From Idiomarina seosinensis (GTDB lineage: Bacteria > Pseudomonadota > Gammaproteobacteria > Enterobacterales > Alteromonadaceae): a DNA stretch of 64,000 bases. A program made the position numbers and the translations under genes. The notes under the pieces are model-generated. The model was not told the origin of the DNA and searched no databases. It was given only the letters and a program-made list of their open reading frames with translations. The DNA lies in NCBI RefSeq assembly GCF_003987275.1, contig NZ_PIQF01000004.1, positions 1-64,000 of the forward strand, read 5' to 3'. Shown piece after piece: positions 1 through 8,976 of this stretch (position 1 is the first letter of the stretch; each line of letters opens with the position of its first letter).

Positions 1-98
1 CTAAAGGGTTGTTGAAGACTACAACGTTGATAGGCGGGGTGTGGAAGCGTAGTAATGCGTTGAGCTAACCCGTACTAATTGCCCGTGAGGCTTAACCA
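1..98 (+). rRNA. rrl: 23S ribosomal RNA, 3' end (partial)
   Basis: The first ~98 bases match the universally conserved 3' end of gammaproteobacterial 23S rRNA (helix 100-101 region, with the GATAGGC, GCGTTGAGCTAACC and GTGAGGCTTAACC blocks). The gene begins outside the window. The exact 3' end is placed by comparison with E. coli from memory and could be off by a few bases. Confidence 0.95.
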
Positions 99-222
99 TA
101 CAACACCCAAGGTGTTTGGAATTGTTAGGACAAGTTTGAACGCTCTACAAAGACATAGGTTGCGCTAAGCGCGACAAAGCGAGTGGCATTAACAATCAGT
201 TTCGCCATGTTGTGACAGTTTT
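99..222 (+). other. 23S-5S internal transcribed spacer
   Basis: This 124-base spacer lies between the 23S 3' end and the 5S start. It opens with a short hairpin (AACACC at 102-107 facing GGTGTTT at 111-117), which probably belongs to the processing stalk of the 23S precursor. A second GC-rich hairpin (GCGC-TAA-GCGC type) lies near 172-182. No tRNA cloverleaf is visible. Confidence 0.7.
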
Positions 223-341
223 TGTCTGGCGGCCATAGCGGTATGGCACCACCTGGCTCCATCCCGAACCCAGTAGTGAAACATACCAGCGCCGATGGTA
301 GTGTGGGGTTTCCCCATGTGAGAGTAGGACACCGCCAGATT
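223..341 (+). rRNA. rrf: 5S ribosomal RNA
   Basis: This is a complete 5S rRNA of about 119 bases. The 5' end TGTCTGGCGG pairs with the 3' end CCGCCAGA to form helix I. The internal blocks CCATCCCGAACCCAG, AGTGAAAC and GCGCCGATGGTAGTGTGGGG are the standard loop B/C and helix IV sequences. It is the last gene of the rRNA operon and is followed directly by a terminator. Confidence 0.96.
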
Positions 342-350
342 AATATTGAG

Positions 351-382
351 AAGCCCCGACCATCTGGTCGGGGCTTTTTTTA
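351..382 (+). terminator. rRNA operon terminator
   Basis: A 12-base perfect stem (AAGCCCCGACCA / TGGTCGGGGCTT) with a two-base TC centre runs straight into a T-tract. This is a classic intrinsic terminator placed about 10 bases after the 5S end. Confidence 0.93.
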
Positions 383-389
383 TGCCCGG

Positions 390-604
390 CCGTCGGTAAA
401 CCAACGGCTACCCACGATCTGAATTCGCATCGACGATGCCCCAGATATCCCACCGTCGGTAAACCAACGGGTACCCACGATTTGAATGTATTCCCGGATG
501 GTCCGCAATTCGGGGTTTTGAACAACGATTGGTGTTAAATGCTCTGATGTCCATGGCTACCGGAAACCGGTTCATATCGTGGGTAGCCTTCGGCTCGCCG
601 AAGG
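390..604. repeat. Cluster of REP-like palindromes
   Basis: Two 35-base direct copies at 390-424 and 453-487 differ at only two positions. Each contains an imperfect palindrome (CCGTCGGT-AAA-CCAACGG) followed by CTACCC (GTACCC in copy 2) and ACGAT. A third, diverged copy in inverted orientation lies at 576-604: its strand reads ATCGTGGGTAGCC, then a CCTTCGG-CTCG-CCGAAGG hairpin. Read on the strand of the third copy, the unit is GTAG followed by an imperfect palindrome, the layout of bacterial REP elements. Further short hairpins follow (GTTG-TC-GGCAAC near 613-623; CCGGATC / GATCCGG at 633-639 and 665-671). The stretch 342-780 holds no convincing gene, and 672-780 is AT-rich with nothing else recognised. 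Confidence 0.7.
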
Positions 605-783
605 GGCAGGTGGTTGTCGGCAACTCCGATGGCCGGATCCGTCGCACCGCTATTCGATATCCGCGATCCGGATAAATGAATGCCCTTTCGTTTTTTTAGA
701 AATAAAACCCCGATATTTACCAATTATTATTTCATAAAATTGGACTAACCTTATCCTTGTAAAACGCAAATAGATAGAGAGTG

Positions 784-1332
784 ATGCTTAAAAATACAGA
801 AGCCCGGTACGGCATTATTGCAATAGTTATTCATTGGCTGACAGCTTTGATAGTTATAGGTCTTTTTGCTTTAGGCTGGTGGATGTTGACGCTGACTTAC
901 TACGATGAATGGTATCGACTCGGCCCATGGTGGCATAAGTCTTTCGGTATTACGTTACTTGGGATTACAGTGCTTCGGGTACTTTGGACGTTATTTAATA
1001 CCAAGCCCAAGCCTATCGGAAGCAAACTGGAACGGTTAGGAGCTAAAGCTGGCCACCTACTCCTTTATCTGCTGCTCTTCACGGTGATGATCAGCGGCTT
1101 TTTAATATCAACTGCGGATGGTAGCTCAATTAGCGTTTTTGGCTTGTTCCCGGTGCCGGCCATTATTACCGATTTGCCAAGCCAGGCAGATATTGCAGGT
1201 GAAGTGCACTGGTATTCAGCGGTAGCTTTACTGATATTAGCCGGCGGTCATGCACTGGCCTCACTAAAACATCATTTTATCAACAAAGACAGTACCCTAA
1301 TTCGAATGTTCGGGAAAACTAAGAGGAAATAA
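784..1332 (+). CDS. yceJ: Cytochrome b561 family protein (YceJ-like)
   Basis: The gene encodes a ~182-residue inner-membrane di-heme b-type cytochrome of the bacterial b561 family (YodB/YceJ group), which passes electrons from the quinone pool. Four hydrophobic segments are visible. Candidate heme-ligand histidines sit in IHWLTAL near residue 17, WWHKSFG near 50, and in the last segment (GEVHWYS and [12 protein letters not shown], 140-165). A GTG at 781 is in frame, but the ATG at 784 fits the GAGAG at 775-780 better. yceI starts three bases after the stop, and the yceJ-yceI pairing is known from E. coli. The two genes are very probably cotranscribed. The exact acceptor is unknown. Confidence 0.9.
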   Translation: MLKNTEARYGIIAIVIHWLTALIVIGLFALGWWMLTLTYYDEWYRLGPWWHKSFGITLLGITVLRVLWTLFNTKPKPIGSKLERLGAKAGHLLLYLLLFTVMISGFLISTADGSSISVFGLFPVPAIITDLPSQADIAGEVHWYSAVALLILAGGHALASLKHHFINKDSTLIRMFGKTKRK

Positions 1333-1334
1333 TT

Positions 1335-1916
1335 ATGAAAAAGACATTGATTGCAGCCGCTCTAGCGGGAAGCGCATTGGTTACTTCAACTGCGATGGCA
1401 GAAGATTATAAAATCGACATCGAAGGCCAGCATGCCTTTATCCAATTTAAGATTAACCATTTAGGATACAGTTGGTTGCTGGGTCGTTTTAATGATTTCG
1501 AAGGTAACTTTAGCTACGATGAGAATGCGCCGGAAGACTCATCGATAAATGTCACTATCGACACGGCCAGTGTTGATACAAACCATGCGGAGCGTGATAA
1601 GCATTTACGCGGCGACGACTTCTTAAGTGTTGAACAATATCCTACTGCAACTTTCGAGAGTACCCGCTATGTCCCGGATGAAGACGATAAAGGCGAAGGA
1701 ACTATGTACGGCAACTTCACCTTAAATGGTGTTACCCGAGAAATCGCTATCGACGTCGAACATGTCGGCGCCGGCGAAGATCCTTGGGGCGGATTCCGCC
1801 GTGGCTTTGAGGGAGAGGTTGACTTGACGCTTGCCGATTACAACATCGACTACAACTTAGGGCCTGCAGCAGAAGAAGTTCAGTTATACTTCTCTATTGA
1901 AGGTGTTCGCCAGTAA
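1335..1916 (+). CDS. yceI: YceI family periplasmic lipid-binding protein
   Basis: The product is a 193-residue secreted protein with a clear Sec signal peptide (MKKTLIAAA..., cleavage after AMA near residue 22). The mature part has the YceI lipocalin-like beta-barrel pattern: [14 protein letters not shown] near the N-terminus, the [20 protein letters not shown] block, [12 protein letters not shown], and a [17 protein letters not shown] end. YceI-family barrels bind isoprenoid chains such as ubiquinone-type lipids, so a partnership with the b561 cytochrome encoded just upstream is plausible. It is the second gene of a two-gene unit that converges on hemY. Confidence 0.92.
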   Translation: MKKTLIAAALAGSALVTSTAMAEDYKIDIEGQHAFIQFKINHLGYSWLLGRFNDFEGNFSYDENAPEDSSINVTIDTASVDTNHAERDKHLRGDDFLSVEQYPTATFESTRYVPDEDDKGEGTMYGNFTLNGVTREIAIDVEHVGAGEDPWGGFRRGFEGEVDLTLADYNIDYNLGPAAEEVQLYFSIEGVRQ

Positions 1917-1924
1917 GTTAATTA

Positions 1925-3085
1925 CTATGCCAACGCCTTTTGGTAGGCGTTGGCTGCTAATTGACTGTCACCTAATGAGTTATACACATCCCCAAGCAGT
2001 TTGTAATTTTCGGCGTCCGGTGCTTTTTCTATGAGCTTTTTCAACGCTCGTTGGGCTAGAGAGTAGTCCTTACTATCAATGGCTAGTAGCGATAATGCTT
2101 TTAAGAAGCCAGTGTGCTCTGGGTTTCGTTTCAACGTATCTTGTACATATTCGACTAACTTAGGATAATTGGCGACCAACAGACCTGATTGATTGGCTTG
2201 TTCAATGCTGATTTCATCGCGCTTTAAGCCCTTGTAAGTTATCTTGGCACAAGCTTCTTTTTTACCAAAGTGTTTTAACGCCGCCGCGTAACTAAGCCTT
2301 ATTACGTCCATGCCCCGTTCGTTTTTGGACAATGAGTTCCAATACTCCAGCAGTGCGTTATTGCCTTTAGTCCCCTCTTCGACAAAACGTTGGTAGCTGA
2401 TTTGGCGTTTTAGTTCGCTAAGTTCTTCAGCCGAGTAGTTGGCGTACTTTTCAATGGAAGGTAGTAGCCGAGCGAGTTGTTGCCAATGCTTAGCTGTTTT
2501 ATAAACTTGCGTTGCAAGCCGCCAAGTTTGTTGGTCTTTTGGCTCCCTTTCAAGCACCACTGTCATTTGTCGGGCGGCATTTTCTGGATCTTCCTGTTGC
2601 GCGTCTGAGACCTTTTTAACGTCGAGAATCCAGCCAGTCTCTGAATAGCTTTTACCAGCTTGCTCGCGCCAAAACTCAGACTTTCCAAGTTCACCGGCTT
2701 GCTGTGCAGCGTAGCTTGCCAGCGCTGCATGACTGTTCGTCGATTGCTTCTTATTAGCTTTTTCAAAAGCTTGTAAAGCTGATAGGTAGTCTTGCTGTAG
2801 TAAGCTCTTAAGTCCTTCAGTTATTAACTCATCTGCTTTTAGCTGACGGCGTTTGGAAAACCAGCGACCACCTCTGCGAGTTCTATTGAAAAAAGCCCTT
2901 ATAATGGCGACGACCAACGCAATGGCAACCGTGACGACAATAATCATGATTGCCAGAGCTATAACTGATGTTTCTACTGACCAGCCAGCAAATTGCAGCA
3001 GCACATAACCGGCATTACCTGAGGATACCGGCCCGAGAATTGCGCCGGCCACTAACAAAGCGAAAACAATTACCAACCATTTCAT
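1925..3085 (-). CDS. hemY: Heme biosynthesis-associated TPR protein HemY
   Basis: The 386-residue inner-membrane protein has two N-terminal transmembrane segments (residues ~1-25 and 40-65), a basic stretch (RTRRGGRWFSKRR), then a tetratricopeptide-rich periplasmic domain. The HemY_N block AGYVLLQFAGWSVETS is visible. It is the last gene of the leftward hemC-hemD-hemX-hemY operon. Its ATG overlaps the hemX stop and follows a good GGGAGG Shine-Dalgarno. This proteobacterial HemY is not the Gram-positive coproporphyrinogen oxidase of the same name; its function is thought to concern late heme steps or protoheme handling but is not settled. Confidence 0.93.
   Translation of the reverse strand: MKWLVIVFALLVAGAILGPVSSGNAGYVLLQFAGWSVETSVIALAIMIIVVTVAIALVVAIIRAFFNRTRRGGRWFSKRRQLKADELITEGLKSLLQQDYLSALQAFEKANKKQSTNSHAALASYAAQQAGELGKSEFWREQAGKSYSETGWILDVKKVSDAQQEDPENAARQMTVVLEREPKDQQTWRLATQVYKTAKHWQQLARLLPSIEKYANYSAEELSELKRQISYQRFVEEGTKGNNALLEYWNSLSKNERGMDVIRLSYAAALKHFGKKEACAKITYKGLKRDEISIEQANQSGLLVANYPKLVEYVQDTLKRNPEHTGFLKALSLLAIDSKDYSLAQRALKKLIEKAPDAENYKLLGDVYNSLGDSQLAANAYQKALA
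1929..1954. terminator. Inverted repeat between convergent yceI and hemY
   Basis: Nine-base perfect arms (GCCAACGCC / GGCGTTGGC) with an 8-base loop lie at the point where yceI and hemY converge. The repeat overlaps the last codons of hemY. There is no strong T-tract on either side, so its role as a bidirectional terminator is only a suggestion. Confidence 0.35.
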
Positions 3086-4287
3086 TGTAAGCCTCCCTGA
3101 GCTGTCGCTTTAGCCAATGCATCAAGGGCTTGAAGTTGTTCAAGTCGGCGTTGGTTCATAGGGGCATCGCGTAACTCAGTTAATCGGGATGATATGTCTT
3201 GGGCAGCTTTGGAGTCGCCTTTCAGTTCCGCAATTAGAGTTAGCGCCTGATCAATGTTAGTGCGCCAAAGCTTATCGTTGCGAGTTAACGCTGCGTGTTG
3301 TGCCATGGTTAATAGCAGATTCATTCTTAGCGTCATCGCTTCGCGCTGGCTGCTAGTTAATAATGGTTCAGGATCGTTTGTTGCCGGTTGAATGCGGATG
3401 AATGTATTAAGAAAATCGTCCCAGTTTTTCGCTAAATTGGTGCGCCAATCATTGGCATCGGTCGATAAGTTCTGATCGGTCGACTTCCGGGGGCTCAGTT
3501 GTTTCTCGTCAACTCGGTCCGGTAAGTCATTTAAGCGCTGTTGAAGTCCGGCAATAGATAACACCAGCTTGTCGGCTTGATTGTCAGCTAAGGCTTCCAC
3601 TCGGGCAATGTCTTCTGCAAGTTGTTGGCGAATCTGTATCGCTGTTGCCGACTCAATACCAGCTAGCTGCTTATCTGCCAACTTTAGCAGTTGCAAGGCG
3701 GCCGGATAATCCTCTGCCGCCCACAGTAACCGCGCAGCTGCACTGACCGTTTGCTTAGCTTCAAATAGGCGCCACTGGCTAATTTGTTCAAATTGTTGCT
3801 CGGGCAACTGTCGGCTCAGTTTGGTTAATTGTTCATTTTGCTGCTGAATATTACTTTTTACTTGCGACAACTGTTGCTCAAGGCGTCGTACATCTTGCTC
3901 TTTCGCATCACTGCTGCTGTCGCTTGTGCGTTTAATAGCTGTTAGTTGCCGCTCTATTGTCTCGAGTTGCTGCGATAACTTTTCAACTTCTTGTTCCGCA
4001 TTAAAGACCGGAGGCTCATTATTGGTAGTATCAGCTTTAGTGTCAGCCTGAGAAGACGAAAAGTCTAGGTTCAATTGCTGATAAGGCTTTTCTACGACGA
4101 CCCAGGCGATAGTCGCAATAATTATAACCAGCACTAAATACCAAAAAATTCGTTTAATTCGGCCAACAGTACGCTTAGGTTTGCTGTCAGAACTGTGTTG
4201 ATTATTATCCGAACCGGAGTCGCTGACTTGCTCGTCGGTTTCGTTGGATACGTCGTCTTCGACAGGGTTTTGCTTATCTTCGGTCAT
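3082..4287 (-). CDS. hemX: HemX-like membrane protein of the heme operon
   Basis: This ~401-residue protein has an acidic, low-complexity cytoplasmic N-terminus (residues 1-40), a single transmembrane helix around 47-68, a long coiled coil (about 95-155, rich in Q/E/L heptads) and a helical C-terminal domain in the periplasm. The family is often mislabelled uroporphyrin-III C-methyltransferase, but no SAM-methyltransferase motif is visible. A TTG at 4293 is in frame; the ATG at 4287 (MTEDKQ) is preferred because GGAAC lies seven bases before it. It sits between hemD and hemY with start/stop overlaps, consistent with translational coupling. Confidence 0.9.
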   Translation of the reverse strand: MTEDKQNPVEDDVSNETDEQVSDSGSDNNQHSSDSKPKRTVGRIKRIFWYLVLVIIIATIAWVVVEKPYQQLNLDFSSSQADTKADTTNNEPPVFNAEQEVEKLSQQLETIERQLTAIKRTSDSSSDAKEQDVRRLEQQLSQVKSNIQQQNEQLTKLSRQLPEQQFEQISQWRLFEAKQTVSAAARLLWAAEDYPAALQLLKLADKQLAGIESATAIQIRQQLAEDIARVEALADNQADKLVLSIAGLQQRLNDLPDRVDEKQLSPRKSTDQNLSTDANDWRTNLAKNWDDFLNTFIRIQPATNDPEPLLTSSQREAMTLRMNLLLTMAQHAALTRNDKLWRTNIDQALTLIAELKGDSKAAQDISSRLTELRDAPMNQRRLEQLQALDALAKATAQGGLQ

Positions 4288-4289
4288 AA

Positions 4290-5009
4290 TCAAGTTCCAC
4301 TATTAGTCAATGCGTCAATCATAGCGCTTTCTGACGCACTTTGGGTAATTGTAATACTGTCAGGTTCGGCAAAAGGAATTAATTGCGCCAAGCGTTGGCT
4401 GGGAACAACCCACCAGCAGTGCTTTAGCCAGGTTGCCGCATCTCTTGGTAACTCGGACAAAAAGTACGATAACTGTTCAGCACTGGTAACTACGATAGTA
4501 TCAACCTCTGATATCCAACGTTGCACAAGCTCAGGATCTTTTAAAGGTTTTTTTACTCGCTGATACAGCACCACGTTTTCGAATGATGCACCTCTTGCGA
4601 CCAGACTATTGGCGAGTAGTTCACGTCCACCCTTACCTTTTAGAATAGCCCAGCGCTGGCTGTTAAGCTCAATTAGCTCAGGCAGGTTGAGCAGCGACTC
4701 TGATGCATGCTCAGTGACAGGGCACTGACAGGGCTGGTTAAATAATTCGGCCGCAAGCCTGGCTGTGCCCGGACCAACTGCGTACATACGGACTCGGGGG
4801 TTTAGGTTAATCCCCTGTGCGTGTGCTTGTAAAACCGCATTTTTACTAACCCAGATAACCGCGTCGCAATGCGTTAAATCAACTATTTTTGTCTTAACCG
4901 GTTCAATGGTTATAAAGCTGTGTTCGATAACCGCCGCGCCGGCCGCATGCATAGCATCCAACAGGCGCTGTCGGCTGTGTAGTGGTTGAATAACCAGAAC
5001 ATTATTCAT
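4290..5009 (-). CDS. hemD: Uroporphyrinogen-III synthase
   Basis: HemD cyclises hydroxymethylbilane to uroporphyrinogen III with inversion of ring D. The 239-residue length is normal. Sequence identity across this family is low, but the two-domain alternating pattern is recognisable, with [14 protein letters not shown] near residue 50, [11 protein letters not shown] near 77, [11 protein letters not shown] in the second domain, and [11 protein letters not shown] near 170. The start overlaps the end of hemC by 8 bases, and the operon position (hemC-hemD-hemX) makes the call firm. Confidence 0.94.
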   Translation of the reverse strand: MNNVLVIQPLHSRQRLLDAMHAAGAAVIEHSFITIEPVKTKIVDLTHCDAVIWVSKNAVLQAHAQGINLNPRVRMYAVGPGTARLAAELFNQPCQCPVTEHASESLLNLPELIELNSQRWAILKGKGGRELLANSLVARGASFENVVLYQRVKKPLKDPELVQRWISEVDTIVVTSAEQLSYFLSELPRDAATWLKHCWWVVPSQRLAQLIPFAEPDSITITQSASESAMIDALTNSGT

Positions 5010-5937
5010 CAGCTTGTTGATAAACTGCAGCCAGAATTTCTCCGGCGCCCTGTGCTAATAGCTTTTCAGCTAGCTCAATACCTAATGACTCGGCTTCATT
5101 TACCGACCCTGTAACTTGATCTCTAATCACATTAGTGCCGTCTGGATCGCCGACTAGTCCTCGCAGAAAAATTTCATCGTTGGTAATTTCAGCGTAGGCT
5201 CCAATCGGCACCTGGCATCCGCCTTGTAGGCGTCGATTCATTGCTCGTTCTGCCAGTACCCGGTAACGAGTCTGTTGACATTGTAACGGTTCAAGCAACG
5301 CCTTAATTTGTGCGTCGTCACTGCGAACCTCAATACCGAGAGCGCCTTGTCCGTTTGCAGGTAGTGACTGTTCAACCGGAATAAAAGAGGTAATTCGATC
5401 ACCGAGCTCAAGTCTTAATAGACCGGATGCTGCGAGGATAATCGCGTCAAACTGGCCTTCGTCGAGCTTTCGCAAACGGGTTTGAACATTGCCGCGCAAG
5501 TCATTAATTGTAAGGTGGGGAAAGGCCTCTTTAACTTGACACCGACGGCGTAGACTACAAGTGCCAACTATGGCTCCCTCAGGCAACTCGTCCAAGCTTT
5601 TGTAGTGATTAGAAACAAACGCATCACGCGGGTCTTCCCCTTCGCAAATGGTGTGTAACTCTAAGCCAGGAGGAAATTCAACCGGCAGATCTTTCATTGA
5701 ATGCACGGCCAAATCCGCTCGGCCTTCTAGCATCGCGGCCTCGAGCTCTTTTACAAAAAGCCCTTTGCCGCCGATTTTAGCTAACGGTGTATCCAGAATA
5801 ACATCGCCCCGTGTCGACATCGGCACTAACTCGACCGTAAGCTCTGGGTAGATCGCTTGCAAACGAGCTTGAATGTGTTCTGCTTGCCACATTGCAAGCT
5901 TACTTTTCCGTGTCGCAATTTTGACGTTATTGGTCAT
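5002..5937 (-). CDS. hemC: Hydroxymethylbilane synthase (porphobilinogen deaminase)
   Basis: HemC joins four porphobilinogen molecules into hydroxymethylbilane in the cytosol. Motifs include IATRKSKLA at the N-terminus, [34 protein letters not shown], and the dipyrromethane-cofactor cysteine in [13 protein letters not shown]. An upstream in-frame start at 5964 exists, but the ATG at 5937 ([13 protein letters not shown]) matches the family N-terminus and has AAGGT about six bases before it, giving 311 residues. It is the first gene of the heme operon and is divergent from lptM, so the ~90-base gap at 5938-6011/6026 must hold both promoters. Confidence 0.97.
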   Translation of the reverse strand: MTNNVKIATRKSKLAMWQAEHIQARLQAIYPELTVELVPMSTRGDVILDTPLAKIGGKGLFVKELEAAMLEGRADLAVHSMKDLPVEFPPGLELHTICEGEDPRDAFVSNHYKSLDELPEGAIVGTCSLRRRCQVKEAFPHLTINDLRGNVQTRLRKLDEGQFDAIILAASGLLRLELGDRITSFIPVEQSLPANGQGALGIEVRSDDAQIKALLEPLQCQQTRYRVLAERAMNRRLQGGCQVPIGAYAEITNDEIFLRGLVGDPDGTNVIRDQVTGSVNEAESLGIELAEKLLAQGAGEILAAVYQQADE

Positions 5938-6011
5938 AGTGTACCTTATACTGCTTAATGACATTTGTTGCTGGTGGTGCGATGATAAGCATCACTTGTA
6001 TCTTAAGATGA

Positions 6012-6200
6012 ATGTATAGTTTAGCGATGTTTAAGCAAATTGTAATCAAGCCAATCAAACTCAGTTTGATGTTATCCGTGATTATCTTCGGTTTAGCAGC
6101 CTGTGGTCAAAAAGGACCGCTTCAGCCAGAGCCAATGCCGGAGCAAAATGAGCCGTCAGAAACCGGGACTTCACCCACAGAAAAAAACGGTGCTGTATGA
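6012..6200 (+). CDS. lptM: Small outer-membrane lipoprotein LptM (YifL)
   Basis: This is a ~57-62 residue lipoprotein with a positively charged N-terminus, a hydrophobic helix and the lipobox LAAC followed by GQKGPL, the diagnostic signature of LptM/YifL. The mature part is a short proline- and glutamate-rich tail. In E. coli LptM helps LptD assembly by aiding disulfide rearrangement at the LptDE translocon. The start could be 6012 or the internal ATG at 6027, which gives a more typical length. Its stop overlaps the start of lysA. The position in front of lysA-dapF is characteristic of the family. Confidence 0.93.
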   Translation: MYSLAMFKQIVIKPIKLSLMLSVIIFGLAACGQKGPLQPEPMPEQNEPSETGTSPTEKNGAV

Positions 6201-7450
6201 TGCATATTGATTTTTATCAACAACAGTTAACCATGGAACGCATCTCAGTTGCTGATTTAGCTAAGCAGTACGGCACGCCTTTATATGCGTATTCAAAAAA
6301 CCAAATTTTGGCTAACTGGCATCGATTTCAGCAGTATTGGCCCAATCCCCACCGGCTATGTTACGCGGTTAAAGCCAATAGTAATCTTGCTATTTTAGAG
6401 TTATTGGTGGCACAAGGAGCTGGCTTTGACATTGTATCTGGTGGTGAATTGAAACGCGTTTTACACGCGGGCGGCTCCGCAAAATCAGTCGTCTTTTCTG
6501 GAGTCGCTAAGTCTACGGAGGAGCTTACTTATGCTCTGGAACAAGGCATTGGCTGTATTAACGTAGAATCAGCGGCTGAGCTTGAGCGGATCCAAGAGGT
6601 GGCTAAGTCATTAAATGTGATGGCACCTGTTTCACTGCGTGTTAATCCCGATGTTGATGCAAAAACCCACCCTTATATTGCGACTGGAATGAAAGCAAAT
6701 AAATTTGGTATTGCGATGGATGACGCGATGCCTGTTTTCCAGCGAGCGCATAACCTAAGTCATATAAGCCTAATAGGAGCTGACTGCCACATTGGCTCAC
6801 AAATAATGTCAGCGGGACCGTTTCTTGATGCGGCAAAGCGGATGTTTCATTTAGTCGATAATCTACAACAGCAAGGGATCGAATTAACTCATCTGGATCT
6901 TGGTGGTGGTTTTGGAGTGACCTACGAAGATGTTGAGCCTTTAGATATTCAGCAATACCTTACCGGGTTGCTGGATCTTGCTAAAGAGTACCCGCATATC
7001 ACCTTACTGCTGGAACCCGGCCGCGCGATTGTGGCTGATGCCGGCTTGCTGATTACTAAAGTTGAATATCTAAAGCATTCCAACGATAAATCCTTTGCGC
7101 TGGTCGATGCAGGAATGAATGATATGTTAAGGCCCTCGTTATACCAGGCATGGCACGAAATAATTGCTGTTAGTAAAGACAACAACAGTACCGATAAACT
7201 GGTTGACGTTGTTGGGCCGGTTTGTGAAACGGGGTGTTTTTTGGGCCACGCACGTCATTTGAACGTTGCTCAGGGAGATCTGCTCGCCATCAAGTATGCC
7301 GGTGCCTATGGTTTTACCATGAGTTCGAATTACAATACGCGGGCGCGTCCAGCCGAAGTACTCGTGGACGGTAATGAAAGTTTTGTTATTCGCGAACGTG
7401 AAACTTTCGATGATTTAATTCGTGGCGAACGTTTACTGCAAAGGGATTAA
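6197..7450 (+). CDS. lysA: Diaminopimelate decarboxylase
   Basis: LysA is a PLP enzyme that decarboxylates meso-diaminopimelate to L-lysine, the last lysine step. The 417-residue length is standard. The PLP lysine is in YAVKANSN near residue 58, with SGGELKR, HIGSQI near 200, LDLGGGFGV, LEPGRAIV and the substrate-binding block VCETGCFLG near 345 all present. It is coupled to lptM upstream (4-base overlap), and dapF, the enzyme that makes its substrate, starts 7 bases after its stop. Confidence 0.97.
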   Translation: MMHIDFYQQQLTMERISVADLAKQYGTPLYAYSKNQILANWHRFQQYWPNPHRLCYAVKANSNLAILELLVAQGAGFDIVSGGELKRVLHAGGSAKSVVFSGVAKSTEELTYALEQGIGCINVESAAELERIQEVAKSLNVMAPVSLRVNPDVDAKTHPYIATGMKANKFGIAMDDAMPVFQRAHNLSHISLIGADCHIGSQIMSAGPFLDAAKRMFHLVDNLQQQGIELTHLDLGGGFGVTYEDVEPLDIQQYLTGLLDLAKEYPHITLLLEPGRAIVADAGLLITKVEYLKHSNDKSFALVDAGMNDMLRPSLYQAWHEIIAVSKDNNSTDKLVDVVGPVCETGCFLGHARHLNVAQGDLLAIKYAGAYGFTMSSNYNTRARPAEVLVDGNESFVIRERETFDDLIRGERLLQRD

Positions 7451-7456
7451 CGTAGG

Positions 7457-8284
7457 ATGTTACTGCACTTTTCAAAAATGCACGGTTTAGGTAATGATTT
7501 TGTGGTCATTGATAATGTCACCCAAAACTTATACGTAAATCCGGAACAGATTAAGCAGTGGGCCGATCGTCATCGTGGAATTGGTTTTGATCAACTGCTA
7601 TTAGTAGAGCCTCCTTATGATCCTGACCTGGACTTTCACTACAGAATCTTTAATGCGGATGGCAGTGAAGTAGCGCAGTGCGGCAACGGTGCGCGGTGCT
7701 TTGCAAAATTTGTTCGTTTAAAAGGCTTGAGCAACAAACAACACTTAAAAGTCAGCACCAAAGCAGGAAAGATGGTCTTGCACTTAGAAAAAGATGGCTT
7801 AGTGACGGTGGAGATGGGAACCCCTCAGTTTGAACCTGCCGGTGTCCCATTTAAAGCGCAAAAAACCGAGCAAACCTATGTGTTAAGAGTTGCTGATGAA
7901 ACTGTATTGTGCGGCGTAATGGGATTGGGCAATCCGCATTGTGTTATCGAAGTTGATGCTGTTGATACCGCGCCGGTTAGTCGGTTGGGCTCTTTAATTG
8001 GCGCGCACGAACGCTTTCCCGAGGGTGTAAATGTGGGTTTTATGCAAGTGTTAAACCGCGATAAAATAAAGTTGCGCGTGCATGAACGTGGCGCCGGAGA
8101 AACTCAGGCCTGTGGCAGTGGTGCCTGTGCAGCCGCTGTCATTGGCATGCAGCAAGATAAACTGAATGGACAAGTAACAGTACAACTACCCGGCGGCGAG
8201 CTGATGATCCGCTGGCAGTCTGGACAACCTGTAAAAATGACCGGGCCTGCCGAACTTATTTTTGATGGACAAATGTTGTTATGA
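7457..8284 (+). CDS. dapF: Diaminopimelate epimerase
   Basis: DapF interconverts LL- and meso-diaminopimelate by a cofactor-free two-cysteine mechanism, supplying both lysine and peptidoglycan. At 275 residues it is full length. The two catalytic cysteines are in [11 protein letters not shown] (near 73) and [14 protein letters not shown] (near 217), and the N-terminal [13 protein letters not shown] is intact. It lies between lysA and the DUF484 gene with a 4-base overlap downstream, inside one operon. Confidence 0.97.
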   Translation: MLLHFSKMHGLGNDFVVIDNVTQNLYVNPEQIKQWADRHRGIGFDQLLLVEPPYDPDLDFHYRIFNADGSEVAQCGNGARCFAKFVRLKGLSNKQHLKVSTKAGKMVLHLEKDGLVTVEMGTPQFEPAGVPFKAQKTEQTYVLRVADETVLCGVMGLGNPHCVIEVDAVDTAPVSRLGSLIGAHERFPEGVNVGFMQVLNRDKIKLRVHERGAGETQACGSGACAAAVIGMQQDKLNGQVTVQLPGGELMIRWQSGQPVKMTGPAELIFDGQMLL

Positions 8285-8976
8285 GTGATGATCCTGAAAA
8301 CAGCCTGAGTCAACGTTTAGACGATACGTTGATACGGGAATATTTATTAGAAAACCCGGACTTCTTTAGTCGCAATGAAGATTTGTTAACTACACTGCAA
8401 GTGAGTCATCGCGAGAAAGGGACTGTATCGTTAGTAGAGCGACAACAGCAAAAACTTAGGCTTAAGGTCAAAGAGCTTGAGGAAGAGATTACTGAGCTAA
8501 TGGTAAATGCTCGGCGCAACGAGACTATTTTTAGCGCCTACAGCAATTTGTATGTCCGACTGTTGCGCTGCTCGTCGGTCTCTGAGGTTCTGGACCAGTT
8601 GCAACTTACCTTTGAGAAAGAACTGGATATGCCGGCGCTATCGCTTAAATTTTTCAACAGTCCAATTGAACTTGAAGAGCAATACACCTTTGCTTCTGAT
8701 ACTCACAAACAGTTACTGGGTAAACGTTTTAGCGATGACCCAATTTATCTGGGCCGATTAACTGAGCACGAACAAAAACTGCTATTCAGAGAGGAAAATG
8801 TAGCATCGGTTGCACTTATGTTACTTGGCGAGCAAGGTGAAATCGGAATGTTAGCGGTTGGTAGCGCCGACCCGGGTCACTTTGAGCCAGCGATGGACAA
8901 ACTGCTAATAACTCAACTGCAAGCATTATTAACTGCGTTATTAGCAACGCTGCTGGCCAGTGATGACGCTGCATGA
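8281..8976 (+). CDS. DUF484 (YigA-type) protein
   Basis: The 231-residue cytosolic protein starts with the family's [19 protein letters not shown] helix block, continues through a coiled coil ([19 protein letters not shown]) and ends in a GAF-like domain. DUF484/YigA proteins are conserved between dapF and xerC in gammaproteobacteria; their function is unknown. Overlaps with dapF (4 bases) and xerC (17 bases) indicate cotranscription. Confidence 0.92.
   Translation: MSDDPENSLSQRLDDTLIREYLLENPDFFSRNEDLLTTLQVSHREKGTVSLVERQQQKLRLKVKELEEEITELMVNARRNETIFSAYSNLYVRLLRCSSVSEVLDQLQLTFEKELDMPALSLKFFNSPIELEEQYTFASDTHKQLLGKRFSDDPIYLGRLTEHEQKLLFREENVASVALMLLGEQGEIGMLAVGSADPGHFEPAMDKLLITQLQALLTALLATLLASDDAA

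Noticed and set aside
342-780. Open frames of 60-80 codons on the minus strand in the region after the 5S gene
   Set aside because: They run through the rRNA, terminator and repeat palindromes and show no protein-like composition or ribosome sites.
3082-4287. Uroporphyrinogen-III C-methyltransferase activity for HemX
   Set aside because: There is no SAM-binding or CobA-like motif; the protein is a membrane-anchored coiled-coil protein, and that label is an inherited misannotation.
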